From positions 144,328,982 through 144,392,981 of the forward strand of contig CM041781.1 of the NCBI GenBank assembly GCA_023374045.1: a stretch of DNA of 64,000 nucleotides, in the 5' to 3' direction. Origin of the DNA: Limonium bicolor. Taxonomy: Eukaryota > Streptophyta > Magnoliopsida > Caryophyllales > Plumbaginaceae. The first letter of the stretch is position 1, and every line of letters begins with the position of its first letter. A program made the position numbers and the translations under genes. Positions 9,864-23,778 of this stretch are shown piece after piece. Below the pieces are notes generated by a model. That model saw only the letters and a program-made list of their open reading frames with translations, searched no databases and was not told the DNA's origin.

Positions 9864-12031
9864 TATATTATATGATAAATATAACATGGTATAAATAATG
9901 GGGTGATTTTGTAAATAAAGGAAACTATGGGATATGGAAAGAAAGAAGGATATAACATGTTGCCTTCTCGACAATATAATATAGTTTGTATAAAAACTAT
10001 AGGTTATAAATTAAAGGAAATAAAAATATCATATTATATGATATTAGTGTATGGTATAACATTACATAATGTTATGGGGTCAAAATGAAATTAAAATAAA
10101 GAAAAGGGCTGTACCGAATTATGAAAGAATGGAATATGAATTTTAGACTATGGTCTACTATGTTATAAATGTTATAACAATTATATGGTTTATATGGAAT
10201 TAATATAAGTAAGGATATACACATTAAATAATGTGACAAACTATAAATAAATAGGATTTATAAACTAAGGTATATATTGAATAAACCTTAGGAGTTGTAA
10301 TTATACAACATAAAGATGTTACATAATATTAGGATAATAATCTTAATATAAGTTGTATAGTATAATACAACTAATGGGAATAATCATCTAATATAAGATG
10401 ATAAAATGTAACATATAATATAAGAGTTTTTATAACTCATGGAACTTACCTATATGGTAAATATATACATATACAAGAATAATGTATATAAGGATGGATA
10501 TATATATATTATGGTTAGGAACCATATAATATAATGGTGGTGGTTATTACATGGAAATAGTTTATAAACTATATGTTATAAGTTTTTGAATGGAAATAAA
10601 GTTTACTAAAGATAATGGATTATATAATACAATGTATTATAATGGATGGTGGAAAAATAATACAATATAATAAGGAATGCATGCATGCATACATGTAACT
10701 ATAGGTTATATACCTAAATTAAATGATGGATAAGATTAAAGAGATAAAATGAATTAAACTTAACAGTCAAAACATTTCGACATACGAGTTTAGTAACAAA
10801 GCCGACTGGTTTAGGGAAACCCGTAACAACTAACTGTAGAAATCAAGGGATGAACTGTCGGGGTTACTTGTTATTCGGAAATACCGAATTTAGTTAGTCA
10901 TGGAGACTGACTTATAGTTTATTACAGTTTAGATCATACTTCAGATGAAGGTGCTTGACGAGCTAGTGGTCTACACTACGCATCATTGGTCTAAGGTGTA
11001 CGGTATGTAAAGGGGTTTGATCCGAGTTGTCCTAAGGAATTCCTTGGGCTCGGATTTGGTTGATATCACTTGTGTGTTAAGTGTTTTGGATACGTGTATG
11101 TGATTATGTGTTGCTGCATTAATTATTTATGCACGAGCGTCCCACGGGACTAACACTACGTTGACTATAGATCGGCTTATATAAACATACATATACGTTA
11201 ATGTGATAGCATGATGGTTACTTGATATAATACCATAGTATTAATATTAAGTAAATGGTAACCTAAGTAAAACACTTAGGAACGAGTCACGACATTGTCG
11301 GTCTCCAGAGCATGGATCTCGAACATGAATATAACCTAGATTACTTTTAGGTATGTGTGAGACCCATTGGGCAGCTAATTAATAAATTATATTCTCCATA
11401 AGGCTAAGAGCATATCTTAAACATTATGAGAGAGAGATGGTGTGAGTTGAGGTGAGGAATCCAGTGTAGTTTACGAACTACCTGGTTGCGCATTTGTGAT
11501 CACTGAGGGGTCCCCGATCGGGTTCCGCTCAAGGTTTATACCCAACGAGCCCTATTTGGATCGTGGGTCAGGTGGATACGGCCTTTATATGGACGCCTTA
11601 CGAGGCAAAGTGAATAGTCAGGGGCCTCCGGACCTTTGGAGAAATGAGCACCTTTGTGTGTACGGGAGGACTACTGTCCATGGTGAGGTTATCGGGTTGT
11701 CCTAACATGACGCCCAACTGGTATTTAATTAACATGGTTTGGATGGATGGGGCCTTGAGGGCCAAATAAATTAACAAAGGATGGTGTTCGCTACGGCGTT
11801 TATTCAGTATTATTATTCGATATGTTCGATATGTAATTGTTGTTGTGATGTTTTATGACTGTTGAATTGGATGGATGGTTAAGTGTTTATGAATGTTTGG
11901 ATGGATGATATTATAGTTTTGCATGTATATTACAATATTGATATAAAATGGTAAAATGGTAAAGCATGAAACCATCTAATAATAAGATGGTTAAAATGAC
12001 TAAGTGACCATTACGGTCCAGGCCCGGCATA

Positions 12032-12050
12032 CTCAACGTTTATCGTTGAG
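12032..12050 (+). promoter_or_regulatory. Conserved hairpin near the 3' end of LTR B
   Basis: CTCAACG pairs with CGTTGAG around a TTTAT loop. The equivalent in the solo LTR (49444-49458) has CAGCG and CGCTG, a compensating base-pair change. A TGCAGGT follows in both. It probably lies in the transcribed part of the LTR. Confidence 0.55.
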
Positions 12051-12461
12051 ACTACACTCATTGTGCAGGTTGTTGATTATCGCCGAAGCCGAAGTGCGGG
12101 AACAGGGTAGTTAGAGTTTATTTTAATTACTGCACATGGAGTTGTTTTTGTATAACGATGTTAGACTGGAAATTGTATTATGGTACGATTATGTATATTT
12201 GGGATTGGGTAGACGCTCACTTGTCGACGTTTATGGTGTATGGACTTAGTATGATGTATAGGAGTTATCTCGTTATCACAGCGGTTAGCAGTTTGTTTAT
12301 GTTGGTTGTTGGATATAGTTTGGCTTCGTTACTTGCATGGGCGAGTAATGGCCAGTGGCACCCGAGTGAGTATTATTGTTGTTATTGTTTCTTCCGCTGT
12401 AAGACATTTTATTTTTTGCTACGAGAGAGATTATTACGTGTTTAAGGAGAGGGGTGTTACA

Positions 12462-14324
12462 AAATTTCTGTATATGTGAGAAGAACTTTCTGCATTTTGA
12501 GAAGAGTTTTCTATGATGTGAGAAGAGTTTTTCCTTTAAAATTTCACAAAATGGTTTCTTTGAAAAATTGATGAGATTTGAATAAAATGATTATTTGAAA
12601 TTTGAGAAAGAAGATTTTGAGATTTTTGAATTAAAGCTTAATAATGATGAATGTTTTGGGTTTTTGGGTTTTTGTTTTGAAAGGGATTTACAAGTTGGTT
12701 TTGAGTTGGACTAAATTGAAATTGGGTTTGAACTGAATAGAGATTGAATTGAAATGGATTGGGTTGAATAGAGATTGAATTGAAATGGATTAAGTTGAAT
12801 AGAGATTGAATTGAAATGGATTGGGTTGAATTGAATTGGATTTGAATTTGAGCCGAGATTGGAAGACAGACCAGGTCAAAGTTTGGTCAAAGTCAAACTT
12901 GGGTCAAGGTCAAAATTAGGGTCAAGGTCAACATTTAGGTCATGGTCAACATTCTAGTCAGAGAAGGTTGGACTTGGTCAAAGTTGAACCAAAATGGGCT
13001 TGGACCGAAGTGGGCTTGGGTCAAATTGGACTTGCGCCTGATTTAGCTTATGGGCTGGATTTGCTGCTGAGGCTAGATGGGCTTTTGAGCTTGTTCGGAT
13101 TTGGGCCTGAACTGGGCTGTTAGAATTAGGCTGAAATGGGCCTTGGTTGGGCTTTTGGGTTGAATTGGGATGAATTGGGTCTTGGTTGGACTTTGGGTTT
13201 AATCGGGCCAAATTCAGCCTTAGTCATAATTTGGGCCTAAATGGGTTTGGGTCTGAAATGGGTTTGGGCTCAAATTAGGGATTGGGCCCAGATTGGGCTT
13301 GGGCTTAAACAGAATTGGGCCTAATTTGGGTTTGGGTTAATCTTGGACATGTTGGGCCAATTTGAATTTTGGGCTCGATTTATGCCTTGGGCTTGATTTG
13401 GGCCTTGGGCCGAATTGGCATATAGGCCTTATTTGAGATTGGAAGATTGGGCGTTGTTTGGAATTGGGCCGAAAATTGGCCCTTATATGAGTTGTTTTGA
13501 GATTTTGATTTTTGGATCTGATGGGCTTGGAAAATATGGGAAGAAATGATGAATCAAATTGAGATGAATTTTGAGAAAGTGCTTTTATTAATACGTGTTA
13601 TTATAATAAGATGTGTTTGGGTTTAGGGATCACCCTTTGCTAGGTGGGACCATGGCTCACCATGGGCAAGGGTTCACCCTCTATTCTAAGGTTGGGCCCT
13701 AAGGTCTAATAACTAGGCTTACAAAGTTAGAAATAACAAGACTAAATTAACAAATTGCAATCAAATAGAGATAAAAAACAGTATACGTACAATGAATAAA
13801 TCACGAGAGGAAGACAAAATTTACAACACTTGCTAATCCAATTGTTTTTATTTAACCTCTCTTTTTCTGTTGCAGTTTTGTCCGATTTTTCTATCGGAAA
13901 GCTCTAAATCAACGCGCAATTAAATGACCAATAATATCGAAATGTACACTAATCACTCCTAACCAACAGATACTCCAACAAGGTCATTGTTTCTCCTCTT
14001 ATGAAACTTACAACTGAAAAGCGTGCCTGGGTGAACTAATGTGTGGTTGTTCATTTTTATTTGTCAACCAAATACAGATAAACATTTTGTTCACTGGATC
14101 ATATAAGACAGAATGATATGGGAACGAGGATTGACAAGTCAAATGTACAGATAATTTTGAGAAACATGCTCGTATGGGTTCAACCATTGTTAGATGCAAA
14201 CACGAAATGAAATGGGAGTGAAAACAGAGAGTGGGGTCGACAATGCATACATAGATTTTATCATACAAACACATGTCAAGCACAGAGATTAAGGAGTTGT
14301 TCAGGCTAGAATGAAGTACCGGAC
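12462..14324. other. Non-coding interval with degenerate TTGGGCTTGGG-type repeats
   Basis: From about 12640 to 13500 the plus strand is dominated by short imperfect repeats of the form TTGGGCYTGAAATGGG and GGTCAAGGTCAA. Open frames here are composition artefacts. From 13600 to 14324 I see no gene or recognisable element. Confidence 0.6.
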
Positions 14325-17300
14325 TGAAATACCTCGAACTTAATTATGGTGATTAAACTATTCTAATATGGTATTTAAGGTCCTAATAGTGCCTAAGTAA
14401 TTTTGGTAAGAAAAATAAATCCAAAAGAAATGAGGAAACACTTAAAAAGCGAAAAATACTAAAACAAGCGGAATATAACCATAGGAGGTACGAGACCTCG
14501 GTTAGAGATTATGTGGATTCATAAGGCTTATTCATGCCTAATTAATGTACGAGAATGATTCCTGAAGAAAACGGATCCAAAAATGAATTAAAAACACTAA
14601 TAAAGCTTTAGCGCACATTTTTTGAGAAAACCCGAAAACGTGACTTTGAGTGGTCAGTGGTCAAACGACCCGTAAAAATTATAGTTCATTAAAAACTATA
14701 AATAAACATTAATGGAAGCTTAAGAGCCATTAAATTAAATAAATGAGAAAATTCTGAAAAACGGGCCTGGTTAGTGAATAGTGCTAAAACCGGGTAAATT
14801 AACGAGCGTTTTCTGTAAAAGACAAAAAACGCCCCAGCCTAATTAATAGTGGGGGCCGGTTTTTTATGAGTGTGAGACACTATCTCACACACACAAGAAT
14901 AATTAATACTTTAATGGGTTGAAAACTCAAAAGTAGAAAAAGAAAAGTACATAAAGTAAAAAAATACTCTCTCTATTCTCTCTCCTTCCCTTGCTGCCTT
15001 CCCCACCGTGAGCTCTCCTCCTCCCTTCTTCCCAGGCGATTTTGAAGCTCTTCAACAGCCAACAATGGTTTCTCCTCTTCTCTTGCATGCTCTGGCTTCA
15101 TTAATGCTCCAATCACACAAATAAGTACATATTCTTCATCTCCTCATCATTCTATATCATTGTCTCATTTCAAAATCCAAAATGAGGAAGTTCATCTCCA
15201 TGGGTTTTGCCCATTTGAAGAGAAAATGGTACCAAATCGAAGCTTGGAGTCTCCTCTCTCCATTAAGGTAAAATTTTCCATGAAAAACTCATGTTTCCTC
15301 AATTTCTTAGTATAGCCGATTTTGGCCTCTAATGGAGCTCTATTTTTCTCTCTCTTTTGAGCACCATTTCAACCTCCAATGGTGGTGGGATCACCTTCTC
15401 GAGTCAATGGTTAAAACCCTTCTTAAAAACTCCAAAGGTAACCCTAACTTATGGTAATTAAGCCTTTAATTGGTTAATGTTATTCCAGAGGATTAAAAGT
15501 TTCATTATATTCTTTTTGTGTAATTTGGGTGTTGGGATGGAGTTTGGCAACTCCATTTCCCATTTGACCGATTTTGATCAAGAAAGAGAAGAGAGAAGAT
15601 TGGAAAAGAAAAGAAGAATTTGTGAGCTTAAGGTAAGAAATCCTTCTTAATGCTAATTATAATGCATTAGGATAGTGGGAATGGGGAAAGTAATGAATGA
15701 ACCCAAATATTGTACTAGAAATGTAGTTGGTGGAAGTTTATGAGAACTTGTGAATTTTTGAGTGAAATGAGGGCCTTAGAGCCAAGTATTTGAGTATGTG
15801 TATTTGTATTGTTGTTTGAGGAAGCTTTGGTAAATTATGATTGCTTTGAGTGCTGGTAGGACCCTTGTATGGGTGTGGCTAGTTTAGGAATGATTTTGGT
15901 GAGAAGGAATGGATTTGAATATGCTAGGTTTGTAGGCAAAAATGGCAAAATTTAGTAGGAAATAAGTATTTTTGGGTGACTTGGTGAATGGGAGAACCAA
16001 GTGTGTATTGGGTTGAGTATAGATGTTGGTAACCATGGAATGGTAGTTGGAGGATGATGATGAAGTGTATAAAAATCTGTAGCAAGGAGTGTTGAAATGC
16101 ATTGAAGAACTAGGAAGAGAAGTGTAAAAATCTGTAGCAAAACAGTGTATTAGTGCCTTGAATTTTAGAAAGAAAGTTGTTGTGCGTAGCCTTGGAAATG
16201 AATGAAGAACTTGAGTATAGTTATTGCAAATGGTTATAAAGGATTGGAATGGTCAAAGTGGGTGAGAACAAGAGGTAGGCTGTCAAGCGAGGTTTAGAAA
16301 TGCCACTAGAGTGCATAAGTACAAAGATGAGTATGAATTGTGTAGAAATTGATCAAGGATTTGAGTAAAGAATTTGAGTAATGATTTGAGGAGGTTTAGA
16401 GCATGATTAAGAGTGTTTTAAGGTGGTTAAAACATGTTAGGAAGCATGTAGATGGTTAGGGATGAAATTGGGAGAAGATTGGAGTTGAAACCAAGTCAAA
16501 ATAACCATTCTGCCTTCGACCTACCGAGAGGCTGGGTCGCTCGGTGGGTTAGTCGGACTGGAATCGCTTTCTGACTTCAACCTACCCAGAGGTTGGGTCG
16601 ATCGGTGGGTCGGTCGGACCCAGACACAAAAAAAAATTAAATTAATTAGACATATATGTATATACATGTACATATATATACATATAAATATGTATAAGTA
16701 CGACATTAGTGTTAGAATAATGAAGGTAAGAAGTTAAACACACAAGAGAAAAACTAAGAATAACGGGAAAACTGGGTAAGTACGGGAGTAGTAATTAATT
16801 ACGTACCGTAAGAACTTGGTATTAATATCAATGTTTGAAACATTATCAATGGAACAAGTGTGAACCAAGAGACGTGAGAACACACGGTAAAGCTAATCCC
16901 GCTGAAAGGTATGATTTTCTCAAGCCCCGTATGCTAACCGAGCTACGTTGATTTGTGTGCTGTTATGCCGGCTAATCAATATTAAAGCATGAAAATGGTT
17001 TATTGCCTTTCATTGTATGTCTTACTGTATGATGTATGAGCCAACCCTCTTGAATGATGTGTGTGGCCTAGCTTAGCGTATAGACCGACTCGAAGATGAG
17101 TCTTATTGAATAGTGACCCGTAGTAAGGGTCATGATGTGAATTAAAGAAAACCCGGAAACGCACCAAAACTAACGAACCAAGAAACAGTAACATAAAACA
17201 ATGAACTCACTATTATGTGAGAGAGTGTACGGGACTAGTAACCTCCCGATAACGGTAAGAGTAAGAGAAACGAAATGAATCATCCACAAAACAATAAATA

Positions 17301-17529
17301 CTGGAAGTATATATATAAGTAGCCTCTATTAGAGGAATTAATAATGGTGCAAGACATAAATCTTAGGAGTTGTAACGAATGATGAGGGATATCCAAACCC
17401 CTTAGAAAATTAGTTGACCCACAATGAGAGGACCCGACTAAGGTAAGTAATGTCCCAACATGAGAGTATTCGATACGTTGGGAAACCCTAAATCTGAGAA
17501 TACTAAACATTGGTAATTCCCTAAGCTAG
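14325..17529 (+). repeat. LTR G, truncated plus-strand LTR of the A/C superfamily
   Basis: It starts TGAAATACCTCGAACTTAATTATGG, matching the start of LTR C. It keeps the GGGGGCCGGTTTTTTATGAG block (near 14860) and the AAGCATGAAA block (near 16985) in the same order as C. It stops at 17529, where the Athila-like LTR begins. No PBS or coding region is present; small open frames inside are not convincing. Confidence 0.7.
16505..16622 (+). repeat. GC-rich repeat pair in LTR G
   Basis: Two units of about 55 bp carry GGTTGGGTCG and GGTGGGTCGGTCGG motifs. They sit at the position where LTRs A and C have their GGTCCGACC arrays. Confidence 0.6.
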
Positions 17530-19401
17530 TGTTGAGTAAAATTTAAACAATTTATATATAGATTTAGTGCAAACTAATAGGGAAGTGCTCCTAGTCGGAG
17601 TAGTACAAAAGTGTTGTATCCTCAGAAATTGTTCAATTTTCCTAGTTCGGTATTTAATAAACAGTAAATAAAAAGGGGTTTAGCCAGTGGCAATCTTGGA
17701 GTTTTTGGGTGGACAGATAAAAACAATAAAAGCTTAAATAATACTGTTGTGTATCGAATGGATGGAAAATGTGCTAAGGAAGATGAAATCGCCCAAAGAT
17801 ACTTCAGACTTTAATTATAATCCTAATTTGCTCTATTTGTCTGTCTAAGAATTAATCTTGTGGCCTTCCTAAAGCATAGAAAAGGTCAACTCTTAATTAA
17901 TTCAATAAACTTTTTACTAGCAGAAAAAGTCTAAAATCATTAATTAGCATTAAGCAAAAATTCTTTTAATAACAGTGATGGATTTTATCAACTAATTAAG
18001 GAGATAATATCTAACGTTTGTCTCTCTTTGTGGTCTATTCTCAAATTTACAAAATCATTGAAATAAGAGAAACTGTAAATGCGTAAAAATGATCAGTTCT
18101 TAATCATTTAATAATTTAGAGAGACAAAACAAATATTTATAATCAAATTCGATATTATAAATCAGTTTGAATTATTTGGGGTCAAACACCCGTTCTAAGC
18201 ACAAATATAAACTTACTCAGACATTGACAGAAATAAACATAGAGTAAAGATAGACATTAAAACAGAGTAAAGTTTAAGGAAAGAAAGTACTCTATTTGGG
18301 GAGAGTTGTTTCGCCTGCGGGCTTGTCTCTGTGATTATGCCGACCTCAAAACGATGATAGATAGATAGAATGAAGAAAACGAACAAAACGGGCACAAGTT
18401 GGTCCTGTCCGGGTGGGGCTACGCGGACACAAATCCGGACAACACCTGTCCGGGTAGGGGCTACGCGGACACAAATCCGGACACGGCCTGGTTTTGTGCA
18501 GATCGTCTTCTTCGTCTGGTTTTCTGGAAAATGGAAGAGTTAGGCTTCTTTGGTGATGGGAAGTGATGGAAATGAAGTGGAGATGTGGATGTATGGATGG
18601 AGTATGAAATTTTAATGGAGGGAGAGTGAGTTTTGATGAGCGTTTGTGGTGATCGATTGTCTAAAATAGAGGCAGAAGCAGTGGGTTTATATAGGAGTAT
18701 AGAGGGGGAAGAGGACAAGGTTGGAGCAGGCGTGAGTGAAGAAATTAAGGGATGCGGCGCCTGATATGTTAGAAGTAGTAGATAGATATGTTGTAGGCGC
18801 CGTAATTGAGGAAAAACAGCGAAGGCAGTGCAGATCTATCAGTCACGTGATTTCTGGATTCGGCGTAGTCATTTACACGTGTCCGGATAGGGCCCATCCG
18901 GACGTGTCATGTCCGAGTTTGTATCCGCGTAAGGACACAAATGTCCCGGCGAGAGTTTGTACGTGTTTGAGTTTGTGTCTAGATTTGGCCCATCCGGACG
19001 TGAGACATCCGAGTTTCTGTCCGCGTAAGGACGCAGATGTACTTTAGAGTAATCCGGGTAGGGGCTACGCGGACACAAATCCAGACAAAACCTGTCCGGG
19101 TAGGGTCTACACAGACACAAATCCGGACAAATGTATTTCGTCTCATCTTGTTCTGCAAACTTCGACAGGCTCCAGATTCTTTGTTTGAGCTCCGTTTTTA
19201 GATCCGTTTGCGCGTATGTGTTCGTTTTTCATGTACTTTGCTCCTATCTTGGTTTTGCTCATGTTTAACTAATAAATCTGTAAGATAACCAATAAAACAT
19301 AAACTAGAGGAAAACTAATCAAAGTGGAGAAATGAGCAAGAAAAGTGCTAATATAACCTATGAAATACACCCATAAATCATGCTCATTTGGACACTTATC
19401 A
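17530..19401 (-). repeat. Athila-like LTR (element H), minus strand
   Basis: On the minus strand the LTR starts TGATAAGTGTCC at 19401 and ends ACTCAACA at 17530. It is preceded by a GTGTGGGGGTA polypurine tract and, further upstream, by TTGAGGACAAGC, a combination I associate with Athila-like elements. Length is 1.87 kb. GC-rich repeats occur at 18400-18490 and 18880-19140. No coding region is seen. Lineage assignment rests on these short signals only. Confidence 0.55.
18400..19140. repeat. GTCCGG...CCGGAC repeats in LTR H
   Basis: Several copies of a unit carrying GGGTAGGGGCTACGCGGACA and AAATCCGGACA occur in two clusters, 18400-18490 and 18880-19140, some in the opposite orientation. They are far more GC-rich than their surroundings. 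Confidence 0.7.
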
Positions 19402-20350
19402 TACCCCCACACTTACCTTTTTGCTTGTCCTCAAGCAAAACCATGTACCCGAGCAAGTAGGGAATGCTCAATAGTAACAAATATTATTATGAAGGGTAGG
19501 ATAAGGAGGTGAACAGTACATGATCTTAAGCTTTTTGAGGAGTGTGATCCATCAACTACTAGTGGCACAGGTGTGCTCAGGGTAAAAACAAAATTTAGAG
19601 TTTCGGGGTATGATCCGGAGTGCTTCAATGCTTCTCAGTTTAGGTGACTTTGAGAACTTCTACCACGGCCAACTTCTCTCAAGAATGGGCATTGAGGAGA
19701 AAACAAAAGGAAAAATAGATTTATGCATTTGTTTTACTTTTGCATAAGAGATGAGAAGATAATATGTAGGCATCAAGCCTTTATATTTAAGAACACTCAA
19801 TTCTCATTTGTTGGTTACCAATGGTGTCTCGCAAGTCCCTTGTTATTATTTTTTTTAACAGAGAAGCACCCCTTTGCAATCCCTAAGAGAGAAGACAGAA
19901 AGAACCCCTGAGCAATAAAAATCCCACCATTGCAGATCATTTGGTCACACCGCGTAAAAATGCTCCTCAAGTGCAATCATTAATCAAAAATTTTCTACCA
20001 TATATCCCACAATTCATAACAGTATTTGTTCATAAAAAGAACAACCCACATCAGCAGGGTGCATAATTTTAAATTTTTGGACAAACGCAAGATAAGTAGA
20101 GAGATTATCATTTTAAGCACAAAATTTCTCCGAAAAGGGCACTCCCCCACACTTAAATTGAACAATGTCCTCATTGTTCACCAAAAAAAAAGGGAAGGTT
20201 TCAGAAGACCTTTTCGGTAAGTAGAAAAATAGAGAAAACACAAAGGTCACAATGAAACATTTGAGCACAGAAGCTATCCACAGCAGAATTCAGCAAAATA
20301 AAAGCGTAATTAAAGAAACTAGTACTCCCCTGAGATTGTTTTTGCTTGCG
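19402..20350 (-). mobile_element. Remnant 3' internal region of element H
   Basis: Adjacent to the LTR is TACCCCCACAC, the complement of a polypurine tract (19402-19412). A second AAGTGTGGGGGAGT tract (minus strand) lies near 20145, next to GAACAATGAGGACATTGTTC. This is the untranslated region upstream of the 3' LTR. No open frame of substance is present. It is cut at 20350 by element C. Confidence 0.5.
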
Positions 20351-22710
20351 TGAAATACCCCAAACTTAGATATGGTGTTTAAATGATTAACTAAGATATA
20401 AGGAGGCTAAATAATGCCTTAGGAACATTAAGAAACATTTCTAATCAAAGAAAATATAAGGAAACACCAAAAGAGCAGTTTAAGCAAAAACGTGCTCTAA
20501 GCTTGGAGAGACATGGGAGAGTACCCAAATATCGTTCTAAGACCTTAGTAATATCCTAATGGTCATTTTAAATCAATTACCAAAGAAAACCAAGCTTGAA
20601 AACTAGTTAAAACACAAAATGTGCTTTAAGGAGTCTTAAAGCACGTTTTTGAAAAATTGTCTTGTAAATGAGTTTTGAATGGCTAAATGTCCATCATTAC
20701 TCCTTAATTAACATGTGTACTATATAGTATCACATTTGGAAGTCTATATCAATGGGAAATCAAAAATTTACAACAATGTGCCTTGTTTTGGTGAATAGTG
20801 AATTAATTAAGCTAGTTTATAACATAACTCTATATAAGTGAGACATTTGGTCAACAAAGACTTAAGTACCCTCATTATATAAAGGGGGCCGGTTTCTTAT
20901 GAGGTGAGTCACCACCTCCATGAGTTATTAAGCAATTAAGAAAGCAAATAAGACTTATAAAGCAAAAGTACTATTTACCTTTTACATAAATATCACACTT
21001 TATTAGTTCTCTCTCCTCACTTCTTCATTCTCCTTTGTTTTCCCACGGTTTGAGCTGCTCTCTCCCTTCTCCATTCACGTAAAACTCAACCTCCATGAAA
21101 GCTCCATCCTTCCTTGGTCACATCTTGCTCATTTTAGCTCCAAATCCAAGACAAAATACATATTCTTCTTAGTTAGCTCAAGCTCCTTCTTTCTATCTTT
21201 TCAAAACTTCAAGAGCTTCATTTTGGTGCCAAGCCAAACCACCATTAGAGGAGGAAATTCAAGTTTAAAGACTCCATTGGCTTCTCCATTCTCTTAAGGT
21301 AAAGAAAGTATAAGAAAATCTAGGTTTCCACCATTTTCTTCACATGTCCGAAAATTAGTGCTCATGGGACTCCATTTTTAATGCCTTGTTCTAGCTTGTT
21401 TCTACTCTTCAAAGGAGAGAGGAGGTCCTTCTTGCTTCATATCCAAGTTTGTCTTGAGAAACCAAGGTAAAACAATCACATTAATACCTTAAAGCATATT
21501 TTTAACCTAGGGTTTGTTCCTTAGGGTTAATGTGTTATCTAGTACTCATTGGAGTCATTGGATATTGGTTAGAACATTGGCAAGGAGATACACATTGGTG
21601 ACCGAGATTGAACAAAGAAAAACCTAAGGAAGAAAGCTTTTAAGCTTGTAAAAGAACAAGGTAAATTACTTACCTTAAGGTGTTTTATTGTTAAGGGAAT
21701 GGGATTTAGATATGTGATTAGTTTAGTAGAGAGTTTACATTAGAAAAGGGTTATCTATAACCTAGGAGAAACAATGACTATACTTGTGAATTTGTGACTA
21801 AGGAGCAAATGAGAAAAAGAGATAGTTTAAGAACATCAAGGTGAATTACAGAAAGCATTTTATTTCAATGGGAGCCTTGTTGTGTTTATTCGCAGGTTGA
21901 AGGCAAATATATGAGGAAATTCAGTGGTTAAGATTATTGTCATTTAAGGGCCTAAGTGCCAAGCATTTTGAGTTAAAGCAATATATGATGATGTGGTGAA
22001 GTTTTAGTGTAAATTGTGTGTTAAGGTGTTGTGATGAGAATTTATGTGGTATTGGTTGTTTGATGGAGAAAAACTATGTGTTAGGAGGTACTATATACTA
22101 GAGAACCCATGGCAAAATATAAAGGAGAGCTTAAGTGTTTAAGATATTCTAAGGGAATTTAATGACTAAGGAAGTACTAGGATGTTCTATAGGTTGTCTT
22201 GATGAAAAAGGGTGAAGTTAAGGTGTTCTAATGACTTTTAATGACTTAGGTATCACCATGGAGGATTTAGGAATCAAGAGAATGTATTTGAGTATATAGG
22301 ACTTAGGCAAATGTTGGTAAACAACTAGGAAGGAAATAATGTGTTGATGGATGGAAGTTTAAGTTGTGAAGGAACATTAAGTAAATGCATAAGAGAGTTT
22401 TAGATAGTGAGAGATGCTTGGGAGATGATGTTATAGTGGTGAGGAAAACACTTGGCATAGTGGTTACATTAGGTATGAACCACCACCTAGAAACCTAGAG
22501 GAAAGCATTACAAGTGTTAGCATTATTACAAGGAAAAATGTATAATGATTAAGGTGAATCTTGGTGAATGATTTAATGTGTTTGGAGGATGCTCTAAGGT
22601 GGGTTTAAGGGTCTAAATGATGTTAGAACACATTGGATGGCTTGAGGAAAGGTTTAGTGAAGATTTGGCAAAGTTTGGACATGTTTTGGTGGCGTCCGAC
22701 CCAGGGGTCC
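20351..22710 (+). repeat. 5' LTR of element C, part 1
   Basis: It starts TGAAATACCCCAAACTTAG. It holds the GGGGGCCGGTTTCTTATGAG block (near 20885) and otherwise AT-rich non-coding DNA. It ends in a partial GGTCCGACC repeat unit, where D inserted. No gene is seen. Confidence 0.8.
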
Positions 22711-23261
22711 TGAAACAGTAAGTCTATCCTAACGCGTCCAAGTTCGATCCCAATGCAACAGTACACCCATCCTAGTACGGCTAGATCTAACCTTCTATCC
22801 TACTTTACCTGGTTTCGGTCACAGAGTTTCACGAAGGCAGAGAAGGAGAGAGAGAGCTTCTGTTAGAATCGAGTGCAAGTTTGATTGCCAAATATCGCGT
22901 ATCTCATTCCATGGGGGTGTACCCCTATTTATAGTTTTTCGGGCCTGGTCCCCTGGGTGGCAGCCTGTATTTTACACGTTTAAGTACAATTCTACCCTTT
23001 CCTGGTACCTTAGACCTACTACAAGTGATCGGTCATACAGTGCTTTGCTTTGTCTAAGTCTACTTTCATCCAGCTAGAAACGGCCGGATGCTCTATGTGT
23101 TCCCATCTTCATCCGGCCAAGGCGGCCGGATGTTCTATAAGCCTCTAACTTCATCCGGCTAGAGCGGCCGGATGTTGTATATTCTTTTAATCTCATCCGG
23201 CCAAAGTGGCCAGATGCTCTACGTGTCCTGCTTTGGTCTGGTACCATTTCTTCCCTTCTCA
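22711..23261 (-). repeat. 3' LTR of element D
   Basis: 551 bp; on the minus strand TGAGAAGG...CTGTTTCA. It matches the copy at 34039-34584 except for a few substitutions and several one-base indels in homopolymers. It carries four units with ATCCGGCC...GGCCGGAT palindromes (about 23069-23220). Confidence 0.95.
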
Positions 23262-23778
23262 TCAGTCCCACAAGTTCTATTTTCTGAATTTTGGTGAAGG
23301 AAATAGAACTTCAGTGTCTTGTGCTCTTTGGCGAAAAATTTATTTTGCAACTGCGTGCGGCCGATTGCCGATTCTGAGACTCTTTCTTTGGTTTATCTGT
23401 GCTTCGCCTTTCCCTTATCTCAGTCCCACAAGTTCTTTTTCTTCATGCATGGAGAAAAGGAACTTCTTTTTGGTCATGTGCACAGCTCGTGCCTCGAATC
23501 CGACTCGTACCTTCTTTTGAATTTTTTGCCCGTTGTCGGCGTAGCGTCTTTAGGAAGCGTGCGGCTCTTCCTCTCCCCTGCAAAAAAAGGGGGCTTTTGC
23601 TCGCATATATATATATTATTTATTTGAGCGGGAAACACTTTCCTTAAAGCCCGACTTTTTGAGTTCTGTCCTCTACCGACCCTTTATTTCGACTGCGCTT
23701 CTTCTCTCACCTCTCTGTCATCGTGCGCTACCCTGCCTTCTATTGCCACCATCCCTCGATTCCTTGCTAAACTTGACA

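Larger units (their letters stand above)
8100..12461 (+). repeat. LTR B, 3' portion, interrupted by element A
   Basis: This segment aligns along its length with 46143-49865 of the complete solo LTR. It ends in the same GAGAGGGGTGTTACA. Its 5' part is cut off at 8100 by element A and would lie left of the window. No PBS follows 12461, so it is the end of a 3' LTR or solo LTR. It contains the MITE at 9326-9863, which the 46-50 kb copy lacks. Non-coding; the open frame at 12158-12445 is not conserved as a protein. Confidence 0.8.

Noticed and set aside
12978..13211. Minus-strand frame rich in N, P, K and Q repeats
   Set aside because: It is the translation of low-complexity TTGGGC-type repeats.
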